Shown here piece after piece: positions 1-4,577 of a stretch of DNA of 6,304 nt; within the stretch, counting starts at the first letter, position 1, and every line of letters begins with the position of its first letter. The position numbers and the translations under genes were made by a program. The DNA lies in contig WFNQ01000157.1 in NCBI GenBank assembly GCA_015488565.1, positions 1 to 6,304 of the forward strand, given 5' to 3'. This stretch comes from Thiomicrorhabdus sp. (GTDB taxonomy: Bacteria > Pseudomonadota > Gammaproteobacteria > Thiomicrospirales > Thiomicrospiraceae). The notes under the pieces were generated by a model. That model had not been told where the DNA came from. It searched no databases and saw nothing but the letters and a program-made list of their open reading frames with translations.

Positions 1-84
1 CCCCACTTATTACCCCACTTATTACCCCACTTATTACCCCACTTATTACCCCACTTATTACCCCACTTATTACCCCACTTATTT
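1..84. repeat. 12-bp tandem repeat array, about 7 copies
   Basis: The unit CCCCACTTATTA is repeated head to tail: six perfect copies (1-72) and a seventh whose last base differs (73-84). The array begins at the first base of the window, so its true copy number is unknown. There are no spacers, so this is a simple minisatellite and not a CRISPR. Read on the minus strand the unit is TAATAAGTGGGG, which recurs once exactly on the plus strand at 409-420, so the array and that site form inverted ends around about 325 bp. Expansion by slippage is the likely origin of the copy number. A link to a mobile or REP-like element is my inference only. Confidence 0.95.
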
Positions 85-117
85 AACCTTATTCGTTATG
101 TTTCGGTCATTTACGTG

Positions 118-123
118 TATAAT
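118..123 (+). promoter_or_regulatory. Possible -10 box upstream of the small ORF
   Basis: A perfect TATAAT lies about 80 bases before the ATG at 204. No good -35 hexamer is present at 15-19 bp spacing; the best is TTATGT at 96-101, with a 16-bp spacer and a poor match. If used, transcription would start near 130 and give a leader of about 74 bases that carries the imperfect hairpin at 140-171. The assignment rests on the -10 alone. Confidence 0.3.
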
Positions 124-139
124 TATTCACGAGAGAATT

Positions 140-171
140 TAGGGCATTACGCACTGCGGAGCAGAATCCTA
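140..171. repeat. Imperfect hairpin in the leader of the small ORF
   Basis: TAGG (140-143) pairs with CCTA (168-171), ATT (146-148) with AAT (165-167), and CTGC (154-157) with GCAG (161-164) around a GGA loop. The unpaired bases (144-145 and 149-153) are all on the left arm. The look is that of a degenerate REP-type palindrome or a structured RNA leader. I cannot tell which from one copy. Confidence 0.45.
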
Positions 172-203
172 GCGATACCAAACTAACAAGCGAGGTAACG
201 CCT

Positions 204-353
204 ATGGAAAAACAATTGCAAGATACACAACTTGGAAGCAACTCCACCCTATTAGTCATCCTCGGATGGCTAGCATTCTTTAGTTCCTTCATGTTCCCTG
301 ACCTAATCGTTATAGCTATAATACTTCAATCTGTCGCTAGGGTTCTGCCCTAA
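204..353 (+). CDS. Possible 49-residue hydrophobic miniprotein
   Basis: An ATG at 204 opens a 49-codon frame ending in TAA at 351-353. A GAGG at 192-195, 8 bases before the ATG, is a credible ribosome binding site, and a TATAAT lies further upstream. The product has a polar N-terminus (residues 1-14, with acidic, basic and Gln residues), then two hydrophobic stretches at about 15-30 and 32-42 separated by a Pro-Asp pair, and a short tail containing one Arg. This suggests a single or hairpin membrane-inserted peptide. I do not recognise the family and assign no function. It lies between the 12-bp array and its inverted copies, so it could be the cargo of a small repeat-bounded element. A minus-strand frame (107-292) overlaps it but has a less protein-like composition. 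Small ORFs arise often by chance, so this is only a candidate. Confidence 0.4.
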   Translation: MEKQLQDTQLGSNSTLLVILGWLAFFSSFMFPDLIVIAIILQSVARVLP

Positions 354-368
354 GTTCTCTTTATTTCA

Positions 369-421
369 ACCCCACTGATAATTACCAGTAATGACTCAAA
401 TATACTGTTAATAAGTGGGGT
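369..421. repeat. Inverted repeat ACCCCACT / AGTGGGGT
   Basis: ACCCCACT at 369-376 is the exact reverse complement of AGTGGGGT at 414-421, with 37 bases between. The right arm is part of the array-related repeat and the left arm resembles the start of the array unit. This may be a small palindromic end of the element suspected in this region. There is no adjacent U-tract, so it is unlikely to be an intrinsic terminator. Confidence 0.55.
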
Positions 422-439
422 CAGAATAAGTGGAGTCAG
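410..439 (+). repeat. Two tandem 15-bp copies of AATAAGTGGRGTCAG
   Basis: Bases 410-424 and 425-439 are adjacent copies that differ at one base (G versus A in the tenth position). Each begins with the same core as the left-edge array read on the opposite strand, AATAAGTGGGGT, followed by CAG. Together with the array they form inverted ends around 85-408. Motifs of the type AATAAGTGGGGTCAG are reminiscent, to my memory, of sequences flanking IS200-like/REP-associated tyrosine transposase genes in gammaproteobacteria. No transposase is present here, so that association is untested. Confidence 0.85.
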
Positions 440-612
440 TGTCAACTTTAATGAAATGGCACCGATTTATGAACACTCCCTTTTAGGGTGTTGACCCTAC
501 AATCCCCCCCTGCGAAGATTAAACAACTTATTTAGCGACTCTTTTACCATCACCATAATGAAAGCCTATTAACAGAAAAAGAAAACCCTCCTCCCACGCT
601 GTATTCAGACAC
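440..612. other. Non-coding stretch with a C7 tract and a short hairpin
   Basis: I see no convincing gene here. It contains a 6-bp stem with a 4-base loop (TAGGGT at 484-489 pairing with ACCCTA at 494-499) and a C7 run at 504-510. The rest is unstructured, AT-leaning sequence leading into the terminator. Confidence 0.5.
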
Positions 613-639
613 AAAAAAGCCCGCAATTGCGGGCTTTTT
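613..639. terminator. Bidirectional intrinsic terminator
   Basis: GCCCGCAATTGCGGGC at 619-634 is a perfect palindrome, flanked by an A run at 613-618 and a T run at 635-639 that extend the stem. Read on the minus strand it is a GC-rich hairpin followed by six T residues, about 40 bases past the UPF0114 stop codon. It is therefore well placed to end the dapF-to-UPF0114 transcript. The T run on the plus strand allows it to stop transcription from the left as well. Confidence 0.92.
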
Positions 640-678
640 AAGCTTAATGTGTCATATCAAACAGGCACTAAGTCGTCA

Positions 679-1254
679 CTATTTTTGAAACGCTTTATGC
701 GATAAATATAATGAACCAGAAACCAATAAAATAGACAACGCATAATAGAGAAGATCCATTGACTCCGTCGGCTTCAAGAAAATCGCTTGCTCAAAGAACA
801 TCACAATCAAGATCAAGACAATCACTTTTGCCAAACGATCTTTTAACTCATCCAGCGAGTTGATGAACAAAATATTACTGGCGCCATGTTTGGTGCCTGC
901 CACATCAATTTTAGAGATAAACAACTCATATAGTCCAAGTGCAAAAATCAACATAATCGCACCGAGTAAAAAGCCATCCACCGAACCTACCACATGCGCA
1001 ATGGTTTGTGACTTTAACAACGCTCGCTCTGCATCTGCCAAGCTATGGTAACTCGCTAAGTGCGAAATGGTGTAATACACATCAATCGCCGTTAGGTAAA
1101 AAATGGCAAATGCGGTAATTAAACTGGCGACTACGGCAACCAATACCACAAAACGACTGTTCCACAAGATGGACTCAAATACCTTCTCCCCCATGCCTTG
1201 CTCTTTTTTATCACATGCCGTCTCTACAACGGCCTCTTTTTGACTCTCTGTCAT
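679..1254 (-). CDS. UPF0114 (YqhA-like) membrane protein
   Basis: This is a 191-residue inner-membrane protein of the UPF0114 family, to which E. coli YqhA belongs. The biochemical role of the family is not established. About four hydrophobic segments are visible, at residues 35-57, 90-113, 140-160 and 166-186. Family-like stretches are FESILWNSRFVVL near residues 26-38, GLYELFISKID near 107-117 and the SLDELKDRLAK loop near 133-143. The first 20 residues are a charged extension before a second Met at 21, where many relatives begin. The upstream ATG is preferred because AGGAG lies 6 bases before it, inside the last codons of hslV. The ATG follows the hslV TAG by one base, so translation is probably coupled. 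It is the last gene before the terminator at 613-639. A UPF0114 gene so tightly coupled to hslV is not an arrangement I know as common. Confidence 0.88.
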   Translation of the reverse strand: MTESQKEAVVETACDKKEQGMGEKVFESILWNSRFVVLVAVVASLITAFAIFYLTAIDVYYTISHLASYHSLADAERALLKSQTIAHVVGSVDGFLLGAIMLIFALGLYELFISKIDVAGTKHGASNILFINSLDELKDRLAKVIVLILIVMFFEQAIFLKPTESMDLLYYALSILLVSGSLYLSHKAFQK

Positions 1255-1255
1255 A

Positions 1256-1792
1256 CTATTCTCCTAACGATTCAATGGTTAAATTATGATTGGTATAAAT
1301 GCATAAATCGCCCGCGATGTGCAATGATTTTTCAACCACATCACGTGCCGACAACTCGGTATTGGCCATTAACGCTTGTGCGGCCGCGTGGGCGTAGCTA
1401 CCGCCAGAACCGATGGCTATAAAGTCATCTTGTGGCTCAATCACATCGCCCGTTCCCGATATCAGTAGCATATTATCCTTGTCTGCGACCAACATCATTG
1501 CTTCCAGCTTACGTAAGGCACGATCGGTACGCCAGTCTTTGGCCATCTCCACCGCTGCACGCATTAACTGACCATTGTGTGTTTGCAGTCGTGCTTCAAA
1601 TCGTTCAAACAAGGTAAACGCATCCGCCGTCGCCCCCGCAAACCCCGCAATTACTTCTTTATTGTATAAACGTCTGACTTTACGTGCATTGCCTTTCATC
1701 ACCACATGCCCTAGCGTGACTTGGCCGTCGCCACCAATGACCATCTCGCCATTGCGTTTAGCGCATAAAATAGTGGTTCCTCTAAATGACAT
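1256..1792 (-). CDS. hslV: ATP-dependent protease subunit HslV (ClpQ)
   Basis: HslV is the threonine peptidase of the cytoplasmic HslVU (ClpQY) protease, a double hexamer that degrades unfolded and regulatory proteins delivered by HslU. The protein has 178 residues, close to the family norm. The N-terminus is MSFRG followed by TTI. In E. coli the mature enzyme begins at the Thr after Met, so here a five-residue prosegment must be removed to free Thr6 as nucleophile, as I recall for betaproteobacterial-type HslV. Lys38 (mature Lys33) lies in the MKGNARKVRRLYN region. GSGG at 128-131 holds Ser129 (mature Ser124), and CIYTN near 164-168 is also typical. AAGGA, 6 bases before the ATG, is a good ribosome site. 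The gene is downstream of xerC with its own probable promoter in the 92-base gap, and is coupled to the UPF0114 gene. Its partner hslU is not adjacent but about 2.8 kb away on the other strand. Confidence 0.97.
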   Translation of the reverse strand: MSFRGTTILCAKRNGEMVIGGDGQVTLGHVVMKGNARKVRRLYNKEVIAGFAGATADAFTLFERFEARLQTHNGQLMRAAVEMAKDWRTDRALRKLEAMMLVADKDNMLLISGTGDVIEPQDDFIAIGSGGSYAHAAAQALMANTELSARDVVEKSLHIAGDLCIYTNHNLTIESLGE

Positions 1793-1828
1793 ACAGATCC
1801 TTTTAAGCTTAATTACAATTTACAATAA

Positions 1829-1870
1829 GGGGGGGATAAAAAATTTTAATGTCCGTATTTTAAATGAAAA
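1829..1870 (-). promoter_or_regulatory. Probable hslV promoter with C7 tract at the start site
   Basis: On the minus strand TTTTCA (1870-1865, matching the -35 consensus at four of six bases) is followed after 16 bases by TAAAAT (1848-1843), a fair -10 box. Seven bases later comes a C7 tract (1835-1829), exactly where transcription should begin. The layout resembles the hslU promoter, where TAAAATTTT is followed by C11. The ribosome site and ATG of hslV lie about 36 bases beyond the tract. No experimental start site is known to me, and AT-rich intergenic DNA offers other -10-like boxes. Confidence 0.45.
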
Positions 1871-1884
1871 TAAAAACTTATTCT

Positions 1885-2823
1885 TTATTTCTTTTTTGCA
1901 CGAGGATGTGCTTGATCATACACCTGCGCCAAATGTTGTAAATCTAACTTCGTATAAATTTGTGTGGTGGATAAATTGGCATGGCCTAAAATTTCTTGCA
2001 CGGCGCGTAAATCACCACTGGATTCCAGCACATGAGTGGCACAGGCATGGCGCAAACGGTGTGGCGACATTTTTGTGGGTAGCCCTGCTTGTAATGTGCG
2101 TTTGTCTAAACTTTTTTGGATGGAACGAACGCTAAAACGCCCCCCTTTCTGATTAACAAACAGCGCTTGCTCTTCGGGGTGTGCATAGTCTGAACGAATG
2201 GTCAGCCAGTTTTTAATGGCTAACAGGGCTTTAGAACCCACTGGCGCAAGCCGTTGCTTTTGGCCTTTTCCCCAAACGCGTACCCAACCGCTCTCTAGTT
2301 CGTCCAGCCCAGGAGAGAGGTCTAAATCGGCACACTCTGAAACCCGCAACCCGGCGGAGTACAGCAGTTCAAAAATGGCTTGATCTCGATGGTCTTGCCA
2401 CGATTCAAGCGGTTGTTCTAATAAGCGATTCGTCCAATCCACATCCAAACTTTTGGGCAATGGTTGAGGTTGCTTGGGCGCTTTTAGTCCTTTTGCTGGG
2501 TTTTTTAACACCACCGATTCATACAGTAAATAGTCATAAAAAGAGCGCAAGGCGGACAGTTGTCTGGCTAAGGTGCGTGCACTGATGCCTTGCTGTACTC
2601 GAAAGGAAAGAAACGCTCGAATGGCTTCCGAATCAATGACTGTCCAGCCATCAAATGCCGCAATCATTTGCTGTCGCTCTTCACACTCTTCAGCCGATCC
2701 TTCACGGCGATTTGACCCCGTTAAATAAAAGGCCAAAAAATCTTCAATGTCTCGCTGATAGTTCAGCACGGTGTGTGCCGATTTATTTTGTACTTGAAGC
2801 TGTCTTAAAAAATCGCTTAACAC
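1885..2823 (-). CDS. xerC: Tyrosine recombinase XerC
   Basis: XerC acts with XerD at the dif site to resolve chromosome dimers before division. The 312-residue protein has an N-terminal SAM-like DNA-binding domain (about 1-105) and a C-terminal catalytic domain (about 120-300). All catalytic residues are visible: Arg160 in SAGLRVSE, Lys186 in GKGQK, His255 and Arg258 in PHRLRH, His281 in LGHANL, and the nucleophile Tyr290 in QIYTKLD. SLDVDW near 125-130 is XerC-like. A polar, Glu/Arg-rich stretch (about 36-58) lengthens the N-terminal domain compared with the usual form. The start is GTG at 2823, 10 bases after the DUF484 stop, with a weak GAGAG site; no better start lies nearby. An adjacent dapF-DUF484-xerC set supports XerC over XerD. 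Pseudomonas and E. coli have a HAD phosphatase gene after xerC; here hslV takes that place. Confidence 0.95.
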   Translation of the reverse strand: MLSDFLRQLQVQNKSAHTVLNYQRDIEDFLAFYLTGSNRREGSAEECEERQQMIAAFDGWTVIDSEAIRAFLSFRVQQGISARTLARQLSALRSFYDYLLYESVVLKNPAKGLKAPKQPQPLPKSLDVDWTNRLLEQPLESWQDHRDQAIFELLYSAGLRVSECADLDLSPGLDELESGWVRVWGKGQKQRLAPVGSKALLAIKNWLTIRSDYAHPEEQALFVNQKGGRFSVRSIQKSLDKRTLQAGLPTKMSPHRLRHACATHVLESSGDLRAVQEILGHANLSTTQIYTKLDLQHLAQVYDQAHPRAKKK

Positions 2824-2833
2824 CTTACGCTCT

Positions 2834-3505
2834 CTAATCCGTAAAAAGGTGATTGAGTTTGGCGGAAATCAATTCCGACATCATGGTTAAAAAATAGGTT
2901 CCCAAATCAGGATTAAATCGCTCATTTTGTGATCCAAGCGCCAACACGCCCCATACACTGTCCTCTCCAAGTGGCAATAAACAGACGGATTTCATTGACT
3001 CTTGCGTGTGAAACAACCCTTTTTGCCACTCGTTCTCAACAAAACCACAAGCGGGTTTGTTTACCTCTAAGCTGTCTTTAAGCGTATCTGACCACGTTTG
3101 ACTCACCCCCAGCTGACTCAGGCCATGCAAACATTTTTTAGGCACATCCCAAGACACCATGGCAATATGCTCTACGGCAAACAAAGAGGCCATTTGCTCA
3201 TAAATGCAATCCAGTGCAGTTTGTTCGGTTTGAGTCTTCATCAATGCCCTAGTAAAGGCCTGAACCTTTAAAAATAACTGACCGTTTTCACCCGCTATAT
3301 TAAATAAAGTATCCACCTCGACTTTTAACGCATCGCGCTGTTCTCTCAGTTGAAACACTTGGCGTTCTAATAACGAGACCGCTTTACCCGTTTTAGGATG
3401 TGGAATACTCAACTCGTCCAATAGATTAGGGCAGGCATGAAAAAATTTTCGATTTTGATCAAGGTAGTTCACGACCTCTTCTGGGTGCAAGGTACGCTTT
3501 GTCAT
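2834..3505 (-). CDS. DUF484 family protein (YigA-like, GAF-like fold)
   Basis: This is a 223-residue cytoplasmic protein of the DUF484 family, whose members sit between dapF and xerC in many gammaproteobacteria (YigA in E. coli, the ORF between dapF and the xerC homologue sss in Pseudomonas). Its function is unknown. The N-terminal family signature is clear: an EEVVNYLDQN helix at 9-18, FFHACPNLLDELSIPHP at 21-37, and an AVSLLERQVFQLREQ segment at 42-56 that is probably coiled coil. The second half (about 95-220) is GAF-like, with VCLLPLGEDSVWGVLALGS near 174-192 and a final amphipathic helix. No ligand residues can be assigned. The ATG overlaps the dapF TGA by four bases (ATGA), and a strong GGGGAG site lies just upstream inside dapF, so it is translationally coupled to dapF. 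Confidence 0.92.
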   Translation of the reverse strand: MTKRTLHPEEVVNYLDQNRKFFHACPNLLDELSIPHPKTGKAVSLLERQVFQLREQRDALKVEVDTLFNIAGENGQLFLKVQAFTRALMKTQTEQTALDCIYEQMASLFAVEHIAMVSWDVPKKCLHGLSQLGVSQTWSDTLKDSLEVNKPACGFVENEWQKGLFHTQESMKSVCLLPLGEDSVWGVLALGSQNERFNPDLGTYFLTMMSELISAKLNHLFTD

Positions 3506-4335
3506 ACGTTTATCTCCCCTTCAAATACGGTCACGGCGGGGCCACTCATCCAGATGGGAGAATCGGGTTCACCATCCCATTGAATCAATAAATCGCCCCC
3601 TGATAAGGTGACGGTAACCGAATCCTCGACCAAATTCCACTGTCTTAATACCACCATCGCGGCACAGGCTCCGGTGCCACACGCCAAGGTTTCGGCGGCG
3701 CCGCGTTCATAGACGCGCAACGTGATGTGTTGACGATCGATGATTTGCGCAAAACCAACATTCACTCGCTCAGGAAACCACGCATGAGATTCCAATGCCT
3801 GACCCAAGCGTGCAACGTCTGCGGTTTGAATATCCTCCACCAATACCACAGCATGAGGATTACCGACCGACACCGCCCCCAATTCAATCGTGTCATTCAA
3901 CACTGGAACGGAGTACTTGATTTGCTGATCGGCATAATTGAACGGCAAACTGGATGGGGCAAAATTAGGTGCGCCCATATTCACTCGTACCAAACCATTG
4001 TCCTCTATATACAGCACAATCACGCCCGAAGCGGTTTCTACGGTGATCTCTGTTTGGTCGGTTAAGCCTTTATCCAGCACAAAACGCGCAAAACACCGCG
4101 CACCATTGCCACACTGCTGAACCTCTGAACCATCTGCATTAAAAATTCGGTAACGAAAATCCACCCCCTCTTGGGTCGCTTCTTCCACCACCAATAGTTG
4201 GTCAAATCCAATGCCAAAATGACGATCTGCCCAACGTTGGATAAGGAGGGGGGGGAAACTTATGGATTGATGAATGGCGTCCACCACCATAAAGTCATTG
4301 CCCAAGCCCTGCATTTTTGTGAATTTTATTATCAT
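3502..4335 (-). CDS. dapF: Diaminopimelate epimerase DapF
   Basis: DapF interconverts LL- and meso-diaminopimelate in the cytoplasm without cofactor, supplying the precursor of lysine and of the peptidoglycan cross-link. The 277-residue length matches the family (E. coli about 274). The two catalytic cysteines are visible in their signatures: Cys75 in NADGSEVQQCGNGARC and Cys219 in ETLACGTGACA. The opening KFTKMQGLGNDF and the GFDQLLVVE stretch at 43-51 are also diagnostic. The ATG at 4335 gives the normal N-terminus; no strong Shine-Dalgarno sequence is in range, only A-rich sequence. It is the first gene of the minus-strand cluster and divergent from hslU. Its coding strand holds a run of eight C at codons 27-30 (Phe-Pro-Pro-Leu), an unusual homopolymer in an essential gene. 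Slippage there would shift the frame early and abolish both active-site cysteines. Confidence 0.98.
   Translation of the reverse strand: MIIKFTKMQGLGNDFMVVDAIHQSISFPPLLIQRWADRHFGIGFDQLLVVEEATQEGVDFRYRIFNADGSEVQQCGNGARCFARFVLDKGLTDQTEITVETASGVIVLYIEDNGLVRVNMGAPNFAPSSLPFNYADQQIKYSVPVLNDTIELGAVSVGNPHAVVLVEDIQTADVARLGQALESHAWFPERVNVGFAQIIDRQHITLRVYERGAAETLACGTGACAAMVVLRQWNLVEDSVTVTLSGGDLLIQWDGEPDSPIWMSGPAVTVFEGEINV
4248..4255. repeat. G8/C8 homopolymer inside dapF
   Basis: Eight G on the plus strand are eight C on the dapF sense strand, spanning codons for Phe-Pro-Pro-Leu near residue 28. The run is preceded on the plus strand by GGA, so the local stretch is almost all purine. A change of one base would shift the dapF frame. 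The Pro-Pro could be coded with mixed third bases, so selection on the protein does not force the run. Confidence 0.85.
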
Positions 4336-4359
4336 GTTTTTACTTTTAATTACTCTTTA

Positions 4360-4365
4360 ATTTTA
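4360..4365 (-). promoter_or_regulatory. Tentative -10 box for dapF
   Basis: TAAAAT on the minus strand lies 24 bases upstream of the dapF ATG. No convincing -35 hexamer occurs at 16-18 bp spacing; TTGTCG (4384-4379) is too close, at 13 bp. A second -10-like core, TATAAA, is at 4466-4461. The real dapF start site remains open. Confidence 0.2.
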
Positions 4366-4488
4366 GCTGAATTTAGCACGACAACTCTAAATACGCAAAC
4401 ACCATCAAGGCTTTTCAATCAAAATGGCGGTGGAATCCTGAAAAATGCCGTGTTTTTTAATTTATAATGACCCCTTTCGTAAACATAT

Positions 4489-4516
4489 TTGAGCAACAGA
4501 AAGGGGGGGGTAAAAT
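4489..4516 (+). promoter_or_regulatory. Probable hslU promoter with a G8 tract in the spacer
   Basis: TTGAGC (4489-4494) is followed after 16 bases by TAAAAT (4511-4516). Both hexamers match the sigma-70 consensus well. The last eight bases of the spacer are G (4503-4510), so any gain or loss of G changes the -35 to -10 distance: 16 bp now, 17 with nine G. The start would fall near 4523, inside the C11 tract at 4522-4532. A second TATAAT at 4463-4468 lacks a good -35. I found no sigma-32-type heat-shock promoter, although hslVU is heat-induced in E. coli. Confidence 0.5.
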
Positions 4517-4536
4517 TTTCTCCCCCCCCCCCTCTG
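4497..4536. repeat. G8 / C11 palindrome upstream of hslU
   Basis: CAGA (4497-4500), then AA and G8 (4503-4510), face C11 (4522-4532) and TCTG (4533-4536), with TAAAATTTTCT between. CAGA pairs with TCTG and all eight G pair with C, leaving a two-base bulge and spare C residues. As DNA this is a near-perfect inverted repeat around an AAAATTTT core. It has no T run on either side, so it is not a standard terminator. If transcription starts at the promoter inside it, the full hairpin is not in the hslU mRNA. It would be in any longer upstream transcript. Confidence 0.85.
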
Positions 4537-4577
4537 GTTTAATCGTAATGCTCAACTTTAAAGGACAAACGTAACAA

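Noticed and set aside
1..84. CRISPR-like periodic repeat
   Set aside because: The 12-bp units are contiguous with no spacers, and no cas gene is near; it is a simple tandem array.
181..203. Integron attC-like core (CTAACAAGCG ... GTAACGCC)
   Set aside because: No matching inverted core sites or long attC palindrome were found around the small ORF, and there is no second cassette.
107..292. 61-codon minus-strand frame
   Set aside because: It overlaps the better-supported plus-strand miniprotein, has Cys- and Ser-rich unstructured composition, and has only a close, imperfect ribosome site.
1793..1884. dif site near xerC
   Set aside because: The gap is AT-rich but does not show the two 11-bp Xer binding arms with a 6-8 bp centre.
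1575..2135. 186-codon plus-strand frame across hslV, the gap and xerC
   Set aside because: It lies antisense to two clearly conserved genes and shows no family features; it is a shadow frame.
4198..4467. 89-codon plus-strand frame over the dapF start
   Set aside because: It is antisense to conserved dapF codons and has no ribosome site or recognisable domain.
4437..4474. Sigma-32 heat-shock promoter for hslU
   Set aside because: CCTGAAAA and CCCCTTT resemble the two boxes but are about 27 bp apart, far more than the 13-15 bp needed.
4497..4536. Intrinsic terminator formed by the G8/C11 hairpin
   Set aside because: No T run follows the stem on either strand, and it lies upstream of both divergent genes.
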